From positions 496,001 through 560,000 of the forward strand of contig NC_085853.1 in assembly GCF_020906515.1 (NCBI RefSeq): a stretch of DNA of 64,000 bases, written 5' to 3'. Position numbers and translations under genes: made by a program. Source of the stretch: Vanrija pseudolonga (Eukaryota > Basidiomycota > Tremellomycetes > Trichosporonales > Trichosporonaceae). The notes under the pieces were generated by a model, which had not been told where the DNA came from, did not search any database, and worked only from the letters and a program-made list of their open reading frames with translations. Positions 45,314 to 56,961 of the stretch are shown piece after piece (position 1 is the stretch's first letter; every line of letters starts with the position of its first letter).

Positions 45314-46845
45314 ATGGGTGGCTGTGTCTCGTCTGAATCGACCGCGGTCGACCAGCGCAGGACAACTGACCCCGCCGCAAAGAAGCCCGCCGCTCCACCA
45401 GCAGCCTCGACACCGGCACCCAAGGCGGCCGTTGCCACTCCCCCTGCCGCTGCTGCCGCGGCGACCCCAGCAGCTGAGGCGCCAGCAGCAGCGGCTGCGA
45501 CGGCAAACGGGTCGCCCACACCAGGAAACAACTCGACGGCGGCACCTGCCGCCGGAGGCAACGCCCAGGGCCTCGCGGCGGCGCTCGCCCAGGCACCAGA
45601 CGCGGGCGACGTTGGGGGCAAGAGCAGCAAGAGCAACAACAGCAATGTCATTGACCGTCAGCTTGAGGACGACTCGAAGAAGCTGAAGAAGGAATGCAAG
45701 ATTCTGCTCCTCGGTGAGTGTCATAAGCCCAGTTCATCGACTGACAGCCCAGGTTCTGGCGAGTCGGGCAAGTCTACGATCGTCAAGCAGATGAAGATTA
45801 TCCACCAGAACGGCTACTCGCGTGACGAGCTGATGCAGTTCAAGACCGTTGTGTAGGTGTAGACGGCGCGCGCGCGTGAGGCCGGTGCTGACACCCGACC
45901 CAGCCACAAGAATGTTATCGACTCGGCTCAGGCCTTGGTCATGGCGATGAGGAAACTCGGCGTCGACCCAGAGGACCCAACAAACAGGACACACGCGGAC
46001 CGTATCCTCGAGTACCGGATGGAGGCCGACGCCCCCGTGCCAACAGAAATCTTCCGCGCGATCGAGGCGCTCTGGCACGACCCGATCATTCCCGTGGTTA
46101 TGGACCGCTCATCAGAGTTCTACCTCATGGACTCTGCGACCTACTTCTTTGCCAACATTCGCCGCATCTCCGAGCCAGGCTACGTTCCTGACGAGGCCGA
46201 TGTCCTCCGCGCAAGGACAAAGACGACGGGTATAACCGAGACGCGCTTCAACATGGGCCAGCTCAGCATCCACATGTTTGACGTCGGTGGCCAGCGAAGT
46301 GAGCGTAAGAAGTGGATCCACTGCTTCGAGGCCGTCACCTCGATCATCTTCTGCGTCGCCTTGTCAGAGTACGACCAGGTCCTCCTCGAGGAGAACGGCC
46401 AGAACCGAATGCAGGAGTCGCTCGTCCTGTTCGAATCCGTCATCAACTCGCGCTGGTTCCTCCGCACCTCGGTCATCTTGTTCCTCAACAAGATTGACAT
46501 TTTCAAGCAGAAGTTGCCAAAGGTGCCTCTGGTCAACTACTTCCCCGAGTACACTGGTGAGTTGGCGCGAGGGGGCGTAACGAGTTTGGGCACGAATGCT
46601 GACGCTACCAGGTGGTGCCGACATCAACAAGGCTGCCAAGTACATTCTCTGGCGTTTCACCCAGACCAACCGTGCTCGCCTCTCGGTGTACCCCCACTTG
46701 ACACAGGCTACGGACACGTCCAACGTGAGTAGGATGATTTTTACGTCGCGGTACCCCTACTCACACCCCACAGATCAGCCTCGTCTTTGCGGCCGTCAAG
46801 GAGACAATCTTGCAAAACGCGCTGCGCGACTCTGGCATCTTATAG
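45314..46845 (+). CDS. GPA1: Heterotrimeric G-protein alpha subunit Gpa1
   Basis: Exons 45314-45713, 45753-45852, 45904-46556, 46612-46724 and 46774-46845, 445 residues. MGGCVSS offers Gly-2 and Cys-4 for myristoylation and palmitoylation. A disordered Ala/Pro-rich insert (about residues 20-105) precedes the GTPase core: P-loop GSGESGKST (around residues 134-142), switch [13 protein letters not shown], switch [14 protein letters not shown], guanine-specificity LNKIDIF and TQATDT, C-terminal ALRDSGIL. In Cryptococcus the ortholog drives the cAMP-PKA pathway by activating adenylyl cyclase downstream of nutrient receptors, and the core is nearly identical to that protein. The C-terminus lacks the Cys modified by pertussis toxin. 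Confidence 0.95.
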
Positions 46846-47842
46846 TCTGGCGTCTCTCCCTCTCTCTCTACCTCTCTACCAGTGTATCATCCTCGTCCAT
46901 TCTGTGCCGCCGCAGTCGCCGTCGCCCTCGCAAGATCAGTCATAACAGTAACAGTACTTCATACGTTTGTGTGCACCTTCTCGTTGCCATCCACGCCATC
47001 CGAAGCCGTCGTTGTGGTTGCGTGCTACGCCTCGCCGGCCCGCTCTCCTCGAGCAGCGGCAGCCAGCCAGCCAGCCGTGGCCGCCGCTACCCAATGACGT
47101 CTTGTCCAGCCAAGTCACTTGACAAATACCGATTGGATTCTGTTCACCCCGCTTTATAGTCTTTTCGACAGTCGTGTGTCATGTGATTGTGCTGCATGCG
47201 GGCGCCGCGCCATGGCGCTGGAGTGTGGGAGTTGGGTGCGAGGAAGTGCCTTGCATTTGATCTTGGCTTGGAGTTGTGCCAAGCAAGGCTTGCAAGGCTT
47301 GCTGAAGGCTGATGGCGACCTGGATCATGAGTTGTACCCGGAGTGTCGCAGTGTAGTCAGTAGTGAGTGGCATGCCAAGCCAATCGGTGGGTGGATCGTA
47401 TTTCGTTACCGGCAGCGCGGTTACTTTGAGCCGGCCGGGTGGGGTGGGGTGCAGCGCTGCACATCTGCTGCTGCTGCTGGCTGCAGTGGTGCGTCAGAGT
47501 GGGGCAGAACAAGGCAAGCCAAGGACTCGTTCTGCAGCCAGGTTTCCGGCCTTAACCCCACCTTGTAGCCCCCCCCCCCCCCCCCCCATCCGTCCCCCCC
47601 ACTACCGGACCCCCACCCCCACTCTAGACTTTCACCTTGCCCTCCCTCCCTTGCTCCCTCCCTGCACCTGCCACCTCCCCCACCGCAATCACTCTGACAA
47701 CTGCAAGCAAGCAAGCAGCCTACTTTCCTTCAACCGGATCCTGCACCACCACCACACCACACACACTAGCTTGCACCAACAACAACGACGCACATCTCTG
47801 CCTGGCTGCCCTCCCCACTCCCCCCACCCCCGCCCCCACGCA
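46846..47842. other. Intergenic region before the transcription factor gene
   Basis: About 1 kb. It has a 19-base poly-C run (47569-47587), followed by a C/A-rich leader up to the ATG. No gene supported. Confidence 0.5.
47569..47587. repeat. 19-base poly-C run
   Basis: Nineteen C residues upstream of the zinc-finger transcription factor gene, the longest homopolymer in the window. Confidence 0.85.
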
Positions 47843-50592
47843 ATGAGCCACGGCCGTGGGCAGCGCAGCACGCACGCGCCGCACCACCACCACCACAATC
47901 ATCAACACCAGCAACAGCAGCACAACCACCGCGGCGCGGCCGGCTACTCACCCCTCACGCCATCCGACCGCGGCGCCCGCATTCGCGACGACTACAGCTA
48001 CAGCGCCGGCGGGGGCGGCAGCGGCGGCGTCACGGCCCACTCGCGCGCACACCACGCTTCCGGTGCTTCGCCTGGCATTGCTAGCTCGTCACACTCGCCC
48101 GCCACGCCTAAAGGAGCTGGAGCTACAACAAGCACGCCCGAGGCTGGCCCGAGCAAGACGGCGCTCCGGTGCTCGTTCCCCTCGTGCGGCAAGACGTTTA
48201 CGCGCAAGGTGAGCTCAGCTGGGCCGGGTCACCTGCCTGTAGTGGCAGGCATCGCTGACGTCGTAACAGGATCACCTCATTCGGCACGCTGCAAATCGTA
48301 CGTCCGTGCACTACTGGCACCGTCACTCACCCCACCCGCAGACTCGCAGCCAAACTTTCACTGCTCGACGTGCGGCCGGAGCTTCCAGCGCCTAGACTTG
48401 TTGCAGCGGCATGAGCGCCGCAGGATCTGCGACGACGAGCGGTATCCCAAGCGGCGGAAGGGCAACGACCACGACGAGCGCCAGGCAGAGCACGAGCATG
48501 ACGACGAGGTGGACCACGGCGCTTCCGAAGCCCAGCCCCCACCACCGCCACAGCCGCAGCCGCCGCAGCCGCAGGCAGTGTTCCAGCCCGCGCCGCCGCC
48601 CGGCGCGCCGCTAGACCTGCTCGACACGACCGAGCCAGTCTCCATCCCCCCGCAGATGGGCAGCGACATGCCCGAGCTCGACGTGATGGCGAACCACAAC
48701 ATTGTGATTGACCCCGCGGATTTGGGGTTCGGCCTCTGGCCGCCAGACCCATGGGAGGCATTGCTGCACGACGCGTTCGCGCCGCCGCTCGACGACGGGC
48801 CAGCCGACGTGCCGTGGGATTTGAATGCGCTCCTTGGACCTCATGGCACGCAGTCGCGGACGCAGGAGAGTGCAGAGCGAGGGAACGCCCCTGGTCCGCC
48901 ACATGCCCAGGTTGGGACGGCGCTGCTGTCCAGAGTGCTGGCAGCGTATCCTGTGAGTGGAGCGGAACAGCAGAGGAGGTCACGGCGCACTGGAGCTTCG
49001 CTGACGGTGGCAGGAACTGCAGATCTCGGTCGCAGAGCTCAACGAGTCACTGTCAACGTACTGGTCTCACGTCGCGCCAAGCTTCCCGTTCATCCACCGC
49101 GGCACATTCGACATTGACGCCGCGCCGCCAGAACTGGTCATCATGATGGCGGTCACTGGTGCCGCGCAGCGCCGGCGAGGCGGAAGTGGTGCGCCGCGAG
49201 ACGACCGGCGACTGGTCAGGCGAATCCGCGCGCGGCTTGTCGAGGACCGGTGTGGGCTTGAGATGGACGTGGCGACCCTGCAAGCCTACACCCTCTGTCA
49301 CGTGTACGACGTGTGGCACGGCGACGCCGAGACGCTGTTTGTTGCGCAGTGCATGTGGCCCGTTGTTGTTGCACACTCGCGCAAGCAGGGAATCGGTGTC
49401 ACTGGGCGCGTCGCGCCAGAGGGGCACACTGCAGCGGTTTGGGCGGCGTGGGCCAAGGACGAGGAGCGCCGGCGTGCAGCCTACTGCATTGTGACTATCG
49501 ACACGCAGATCTCGACCTTTTGGAACCAGCACCCCTCGAGACAGCTCAGCATTTTCGCGCACAACCTCTCCATGCCGGCGCCGCGCGCCCAGTGGGAGGC
49601 ACTCACGGCTGCCGAGTGGCTACGGGTTCGGGAACCGTCGTCTACCACGCAGCACGACCACAACGCGGGGCGAAGAGGCGGGCGGGGTGGGTACCTCCCC
49701 GGGCTGCACCCCGAGTTCCAGGTGTCGTTTGTTACCGAGGGATACTCGTCGATTGTGCTCGCTGCGCTCGCGGCTGAGGGACCACCCCCACTCCGCGTCG
49801 ACATTGACAACTCGTTCGCCGTTGGCGTCATCCTGACTGGGCTGGTCGCGATCGCGTGGGACTGCAGGACACGAGGAGGAATGGGGATTCGTTTCCGCGA
49901 CGGCACCAAGCACTGGCGGAGCATTGTGTTGAATGGTGGGTGAACGTGCTGTCTACCGCTAACCCACGCAGCCGTCGTGGCCCTTCGTGCAGCGTACGAG
50001 CTCGGAGTAGGCCACCTACCCGCCTGTGTCGAGACACGAGACATGCGAGACACGCTGGCCGTTTCAATCATCTCGATCCTGAGCGACATCCCCATGCTCC
50101 AGGTCGCAGCGGGCGCGACGTCCATCTGCGGCGCGAGCATTGGACCAAAGCAGTACGCGGACGGCAAGCGCCGCCTGCGGTTGTGGGCGACAAGCCCCGA
50201 CGCGTGGACCTGCCTGTGGCAGTCGGCGCGGTACCTCCGCGAGACCCTCTTCGCCGACTGGGGGCTTTACACGCCATGGGCCGTCTTCCTGACAACTGTA
50301 GGTACGATGTCTCCCGTGTTACCTAACGTTGCAGCTCGTTGTCTGGGCGTACGGCTCGGCGGCCTCGCGCGAGGACCAGCGCCACTTCCCCGGCCCAACC
50401 GACAACCCACAAGCCGCAGCCACGGCGCTCCTCGACGGCATCTTTGCCTCGCCGACCCGCGTCGACCACCTCGACCACGGCGTCGCCGACCTCGTAGTCA
50501 CAGTCGCCGCCAAGCTCGACGCGACCGGCTCCCTGATTGACCGCACCAACGCGCAGCTCCTGTGGCGCCTCACCGCCGCCAAGCGGCGCTAG
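47843..50592 (+). CDS. C2H2 zinc-finger transcription factor with fungal_trans domain
   Basis: Six exons (47843-48208, 48270-48297, 48342-48952, 49023-49935, 49972-50297, 50335-50592) code 833 residues. A His/Gln/Gly-rich start is followed by two C2H2 fingers: RCSFPSCGKTFTRKDHLIRH, split by two introns around a 28-nt exon, and FHCSTCGRSFQRLDLLQRHE. A basic patch PKRRKGNDHD may be a nuclear signal. An acidic Pro/Gln region leads to a fungal-specific transcription factor domain (PF04082 type) starting near ISVAELNESLSTYWSHVAPS, with PFIHRGTFDID and the helical LFVAQCMWPVVVAHSRKQG. The layout is that of C2H2 plus middle-homology-region regulators. Its targets are unknown. Confidence 0.85.
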
Positions 50593-51911
50593 TTTTCTAG
50601 CATTCATCACTTGCATCCTTGCATCTTGTATCGTTTATGGCATGCAGCCATGCGTTGTATGGGATGGGGGGGGGGGGGCAGGGGAGAGGAGGGGAGGGAC
50701 AGGGGCGCAGTGTGGCGGTGGAGCGAATTGTCGGTAAAGGACGCGCCCTCATTCCAGTGTGTGCACATCGACACGTCCCATACCGCCGTGTGGGGGTGGT
50801 GCTGGGCGTCCACGCGCTTGTCCAGCCGTACGTGAAGAGGGGCGCAACGATGGACCTGGAAGCATAGCGCGTCGAGTATCAGCGGACGTGCTGAACAATC
50901 CTTCTTCTGCCATTTCACGATCCTCGCCTCGCGCGTCCCCTCTCGACATTCACATCCACATATAACTCGTACCGTTCGCTCGCACACCTCTTCATCGCTC
51001 ACTTCCTCTTGGTAGCCTCGTTAACCAACCGCGACACCTGGTCGATCGTCGTCCCCTCATCTCCTCGCTGCCCAGCACCAACGAGCGCAGCCGGCCAGCG
51101 TCACAGAGCTACTGTGCACCACACCGCACCACAAGTCGCTCCCTCCTCCTCCCCCGACGACCCCGACCCCGGCTCGACCCCCTCGGCGACACGACAACGC
51201 ACCGCACCCCAGAGTCTTTGGGTGCGTTCAGCCCCCAGCGCACGCTGACTGTCCACGCACGACGTCGGGCAAGCCAGACCAACCAGCCGTCGGCGGCGGC
51301 GGTGGGTGGCGCCGTTCCATTCAGCAACCCGTCCTCAGCACACACGACGACGCTCGCCCGTTCCCAGCCCCAGTCTGCGCCCCTCCATACGCATGCCTGC
51401 TCCACACACCCCAACGAGTCTCACGCGCCCCGCCAACGCCCTGCGGCTCCGTCTCGTCGGCTCCGCCTGTCGCTCGGCCTTTTAACATTGTCGCTTCCAC
51501 TCACATTGCCATCTTTCACTCGCTCGCTCACTCACTCACTCTGTCTCATGTCACTCACTGCTCCTTCTCTCGCATTGCTTACTCATCCATATATCCCGGT
51601 CACCTCACGCTACGCAGCTCACCCACCCCGCTCGACACATCTGCGTTCGTCGCCGCCTGCTACACCCACCTACCCCCCGACGACCTCGACCACGCCCCGC
51701 CCTCCATTTCACAGCAACCGCCCTCGGCTCTCTACACGCCAGCAGCCCAAAAGGAGATGCCAACGACCCCTGCCATGCCGTCGACATCTCTGATGCACAG
51801 CGCAGCATAGTCCACCTGCCCCAGCACACCAGCTGCGCATCCACCAACAACGCCACACCCACACCTACCGCCATTTGCCTCCGCCCACACCCCATCCACT
51901 CAAAAGTGTAT
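50593..51911. other. Intergenic region between transcription factor and tRNA-Ile
   Basis: About 1.3 kb. It has a 13-base poly-G run (50666-50678) and a CA/CT-rich stretch (51500-51890). On the minus strand 51001-51090 reads as a protein-like C-terminus, but no upstream exons could be joined. No gene is called. Confidence 0.45.
50666..50678. repeat. 13-base poly-G run
   Basis: Thirteen G residues about 75 bases after the stop codon of the zinc-finger transcription factor gene. Confidence 0.85.
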
Positions 51912-51997
51912 TGCTCCCGGGAAGGATCGAACTCCCGACCATAGTGAATAAAGTTAGCATCATAAGCACTATGCTCTACCGGCTGAGCTACGAGAGC
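51912..51997 (-). tRNA. tRNA-Ile, probable anticodon UAU, with intron
   Basis: On the minus strand a cloverleaf fits: acceptor GCTCTCG with CGGGAGC, D stem GCTC/GAGC, anticodon stem TAGTG/CACTA, T arm GGGAG-TTCGATC-CTTCC. The anticodon loop is 20 nt, so an intron of about 13 nt sits in the usual place 3' of the anticodon, which reads TAT after CT. The base that follows reads as G, where Ile tRNAs normally have A, so the exact intron borders and the isotype are not certain. Confidence 0.75.
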
Positions 51998-52426
51998 CTA
52001 ATTTTTGCGCCCCTGGGTGGCTATAGCCTGGTCAGGAGCAGAGCGATTCGGCGTTGGGGGGGCTGTAGCAAGGATAGGGATGCATTGGGTGCTTTGCGGT
52101 GTGGTGGGATGCATGCGTGGCGTGTTGACGGAGGCTTGGGAGTCGTGGTGGGGGAGAAATGGTCACAATGTGTTGGGAAGGACCGGTGGTTGTTGCCGCG
52201 AGCGGGTCGAGGCGTCGACGGCTCTCGCCGGTTCGGATGCATACGGTCTCGTCCTTGAAGTCAGTGCGTCGAGCGCCGACGCGGAGGTGGAGAAGGTAGA
52301 ACGCTGCTAAGCCCGGCGCGGCGACATGACACGCTGCCGACCCCCGCCGCAGCCACAGCCGAACCCATACAATGACATGTTCCCCTACAACTGGTGCAGC
52401 AGCAACAGCACCCACCCCATGCACGC
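51998..52426. other. Intergenic region between tRNA-Ile and WDR48 genes
   Basis: About 430 bases, 3' flank of the minus-strand WDR48 gene and 5' flank of the minus-strand tRNA. No further feature seen. Confidence 0.45.
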
Positions 52427-55400
52427 CTACTTGACACGATAATGCAGCACCATGTCGACACCCCCGCGCCAGTAGTAGTGCTTGAGCGTGCCGACCTTCA
52501 TGTTGGGGTCGGCGACGTGCTGGCCGCACAAGAGCTCAATCACGTCCTCTGGCGCTGGGCGCGGCGCAGCGGGTACGCCGCTCATCGCGCTCGCGTCCGA
52601 CAACGCGCGGTCGCGGCCGCCGGCCGCTGGGAGCACATTCTGCAGGTGCTCCATGACGCCGCGGACACGAGCAGTGCGCGAGGCCTGCACCTTGATCCTA
52701 AGGATGTTAGCTGGCGGTTCAAACTGCGGAGCACACTACTCACGCCTGGCTCGAGCCCACTGCCTGCCCGACAGGAAGAAGGATGAGCGGGATCTTTGGC
52801 GGGCGGCGCTCCTCTGGCGTCACGTTGGTGAACAGGTACGTCAGGAGCCAGTACGGGGAGTTCATCTCGAGCGGCTCAATGTCGCGCTCGGTCGATGACA
52901 CCTGGCTTCTGTACGTCACGATGTAGGCCCCGTCGGCCTGGGACTGCTCCGAGATGATGACGGCGGTCGACGCCGGGATCGGGACGGTCGGGCTGTCAAA
53001 GCTAGTGGGCGGGCGGAAGGGACGCGAGCGCAGCGAGTCGAGGAAGCCGAGCTGCGCCTTGTCACGCTCCGACAGCTCTGGGCCCGTCTCCTTGGCCGGG
53101 ACCGGCTCCTCGCGCCGCGACTCTGGTACCGTCGTCATGGGACTCTCGGTCGCCTTCTTCTTGCCAAAGCCCTTGAACTTCTTGCCCAGGATTGACGAGC
53201 CGCCGCTGGGAATCGGTGTGGCAGGGACGCTAGCTGTCGGCGTCTTGTCCTCGTTGCCTCCCCGAGAGGGCGACGGCTCAGCCTTGCGACGCATGGAGAA
53301 GTAGTCGCGCGATGCAGACGTGTCGAGGGGCGAGCCCATGCTCTTGAGAGATCCAGGTGTCGCACCGCCTCCAGCGGGTGACGGCGCAAACTTGTTCGAG
53401 CCGGGCAGCGACAGCCACTCGTGCGACGTCGGCGCGCTCTGGCCGAACGGCGACACTCCATCGGGGACGATTGCCCTTGTCTGCGCGCGAGTAGCGAGGC
53501 CGGCAATGTTGATTGACGGCGTGATGCCAATGCCCGATGACGAGGACAGCGCACGCTGACGGTGTCGAGGGGATGTGAGGGGCCGATCGATGGCAATGCT
53601 CGTCGAGGTCTGCGGGCTGCGGCTCACGCTCGGGAGCGACGACGTGATGGACGTGGGCGAGTTGCCAATGGCCGACTGCGACGTGACCTCGTACTCTTCG
53701 GCCTTGATCAGTCCGCGGAACAGGTTGGCGAGCGCGACCTTGCCAATGTTGATGGCACGCGCGTCGTCTGGCAGCTCGCGCTCGTCGAGGCCAATCTCCT
53801 CTGCGAGGATTTCGGCAGCAAAGACTCGGTCTCCCTCGAGGTGGACGGTAATCTGGCCGACCTTGGTGTCGACCTGGCACCAGGGGAGCACGCTATTCTT
53901 GCCCTCAAGGCGGCGCTGCACGAGCTCGAGCACCTCCTGAGGGTGTAGCTTGATCTCGTCCGTCGGGTCGGTGCACCCACGCTCCAGGGTGAGCGCCTCG
54001 TGGATGTCGGGGATTTCGAACCGGCCGACGCACTCGCCGCGGACGAGATGCCAGACGGCAACCTCGCCCTTGGTGTCGAGCGTGAGCGCGTGCATGCGGT
54101 CGTTGAGGATGAGCGAGCGGATGAGACCTGGAGAGCCTTCGATGGTGGCATCGGGCTCAACCTGCAGCGGCTTCGCCTCGGACGCAACGTCGCGGTCCTC
54201 GAATGCGCGGCGTGCAGCGACGCGTTGTGGCACCACGCGCTCGCGCTCGGCCTGCGCGTTTGTGGCCGCTTCGGGAGACTCCTCGCCAGCCGTGCGCACG
54301 CGCATGGCCGACGACAGCGACGCGGTCGAGTGCCCCGCGTTGGAGAAGCCAAACGAGTAGGGCGAGTCGGGAAGGCCGAGACACACCAGCGACTCGTACG
54401 GGATACCGTTGAGGAGCGGGATCTGGTCCAGGTCGTCGCCAGTCTCAGACGCAACCGAGTTGGCAATCGACGACGAGGAGAGCGCTGACCGGCGAATGCT
54501 GGGGTTGAGGCGTTCGCGTACGCTTGGTGGCAGGGCTGACGCCGAGGGTGAGTGTGGCGGTGATCCTGGCCCCGTTGGGCTCAGGACGGGGCTGCTGCCG
54601 CTCACTACGCGGGGCACGGGGCTCGGCGCGAACGCAATGGTGCGCGAGTCGCGCGACTCGACGCGGTGGAGCGACTCGTCGTCCCGTCCGTCAAGCGACA
54701 GGCGCTTGTTGCGCAACGGTCCGTCGATGATCGACAGAGGCTCAAACGCGGCGCCGAGGCTCAGTGCCGGCGCCTGCGCGTCCCCCTCGGCATCGTGGTA
54801 CCGGTTGCCGTACGACGAGCCGTCGAGGTCGAGGCGGTTGACGCGGCGCCCGACATCGCGCCAGCGGTGCACGTCCGAGCTCGAGGTGGCAGTCCACACA
54901 AACTCGTCGTCCATGGCCGTGATGGACCGGATCGCGTCGTCGCCCGTCTTGCTCTCGTAATTGCCAGGCTTGCTGACGTCGCCCTCGCGTGCGAGCGAGA
55001 TACACTCGCCCTCGGACATGTCTCCGACCTGCTCGACATCGACGACGGTGAGGTGGCCGTCGCGCGAGCCCGAGTAGAAGCGCTCGAGGTTGGGGTGGTT
55101 CGAGAACAACGACCAGACCGACGACGTGTGGTGGTTGAACGTGTGCAGGCAGCGGTGCTCGCCGACGCTCCAGAGCCTGTTGTACCGTCAGCACTATCAT
55201 TACAGCCATCCACCCACTTGATAGTCGTGTCGCTCGAACCCGTGAGCATGTACCGTCCGTCCTCGCTCAAGAGGATGCTCCTCACACACTCGGTGTGTCC
55301 AACAAGCTTGGTCACGCTGCGGTCGCCCGCACGCGGGTCCCACAAACGGACGACGCGCTCGGGCGTGCCAGCCGCGAGGGTCGTGCCAGCTGGGTCGACG

Positions 55401-56490
55401 CCGAGCGCGTAGATGCTCCCCCACTCGCCCTCAAGGCCGACACCGCCCGACTCGTCAATGTCGCTCAGGCGGACCTTGAGCACCGGCTCATTCGGCCGTG
55501 GCGAGTTGATGTCCCACACCGAGATGTCGCGGTCCAGCGAGCCCGAGAACAGCACGCCGGGGTGCTTGGCAAACGCAAGCGACCGCACATAGTCGGTGTG
55601 GTGTCCTATCAGCGCCGGCACCGTGAGCTCGTCGTCCTCGGCGTGCGGGGACCACGCCCGGATAGTTCGGTCCGAAGATGCCGTGATGACCGTCTGGTTC
55701 ATGTTGCACAACACCATGGCGTTGACCCAGTCGGTGTGTGTCTGGACCGACTCGCGGAAGGTTGTCGGTGCAGGTGGCTGCGGCGTGAGCAAGGGTTGTC
55801 GGGGTACGACCGCGTCGGCCTCGGCTGCGGACGCAGCAACTCGGCGCCGCCTCGTCCACTTACCTGTCGTGCGATGACCTCGCGGTCAACCTCCCACCGG
55901 TCCTCGTACGCGAGCTTCTTCCGCCCTCCACTGCCATTAGTCTCGAGCGGCGCGCCGGTATCGTCGTCGTCCGAGCTCGTGTCATCCGCCTCGCCTGCCG
56001 CGTCATCGTCGTCATCGTCCCAGTCTCCGCCGTCGCCGATCCGCTCCCATCGCACGCGCTGGCCCGTCCCGCGGCCCGCAACGGGGCGGTAGCGCCTCCC
56101 CCTCCGCTTCTGCTGCGAGATGTTCAAGTCCCATGCCGCGACGAGGCCGTCCCGGCCGCCCGTGTACAGGATGCCGCCTGGCGCCGAGTTGCCCGAGAGG
56201 ACGGTCGAAGTGTCGAGCGCGAGCGACGTGATGCCGAGCCGGTGCCGCGGGTGCGTGCGTGCAGCGGCCTTGAGCGGCAGCGGCGGGGGCGGCGCGAACG
56301 GGTTACGGCTGGCGAACTGGGTCGTCGTGGCCGACGTGCGCCCGTTGGTCCGCTTCGGCGTGAGGAGGGGGTAGGATCGTGTGGCCTCGGCGCCGGTGCC
56401 GAATGGTGGCAGCTCGAGGACGGGGCTTGCCGTGTCTGGCGCTGGGATCACGTATGACACCCTGCGCTTGTTGCCGTCTGCTGCGCCCAT
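52427..56490 (-). CDS. WDR48/Bun107-like WD40 protein, deubiquitinase cofactor
   Basis: Exons 56490-55864, 55777-55218, 55176-52744 and 52697-52427, 1,296 residues. WD40 repeats start with HRLGITSLALD and TGGRDGLVAAWDL, then ESVQTHTDWVNAMVL, SSDRTIRAWSPH, GHHTDYVRSLAFA, GSLDRDISVWDI, GHTECVRSILLS and GSSDTTIKLWSVGE. The C-terminal KHYYWRGGVDMVLHYRVK fits the DUF3337-type end of WDR48 (UAF1 in animals, Bun107 in fission yeast), which binds and activates USP1/USP46-type ubiquitin proteases. A long low-complexity Ser/Pro-rich region (roughly residues 540-800) lies between the propeller and C-terminal parts, longer than in animal proteins. An acidic insert (DWDDDDDDAAGEADD) splits the first blades. 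Confidence 0.85.
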
Positions 56491-56961
56491 GATGGAAGTG
56501 ATTGGGTGAGCAGAGTCGAAGAGTGCAGCGTGTCGAGGGGGAGATGTAGGTGAGTAAGGGGGGAGCAGGGGCAGGAAGCGATGAGGTGGGGTCGAAGGGC
56601 AAGGGGGAGGGGGTCGATTTGGGGGCACACCCAGCCAGGAGGCGGCAAGGTAGGCAGGCACGCACTGCGAGTGGACGCACATGGCGGCTTTTGGCTGACC
56701 ACCACCACTGCCGCTCACCGCCCACCAAAACGCGGCCCGGAGACCCCGGTGACTGCATAATGCGGGGCAATACATCAATCACCCAATGACGATTTGACTC
56801 GGACTGCAACTCGTCTGCTCTATATATCCCAGTGTGCATATTATCGGTACAACGCCGTCTATCGGCGGGCCAAAAAAAGAGAGAGAGAGAGACATGATAG
56901 CTAGACCTCGACGACGCATAGATGATGTGCTGCGCCGCCAAGAGGCTCATTGATATTTCTT
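56491..56961. other. Intergenic region between WDR48 and GSH1 genes
   Basis: About 470 bases with the WDR48 promoter and GSH1 3' flank, including a GA repeat (56880-56892). No gene seen. Confidence 0.45.

Noticed and set aside
51218-51793. A 191-codon plus-strand frame rich in Ser, Pro, Thr and His
   Set aside because: It begins with GTG, has no motif, and follows from a C/A/T-rich noncoding composition.
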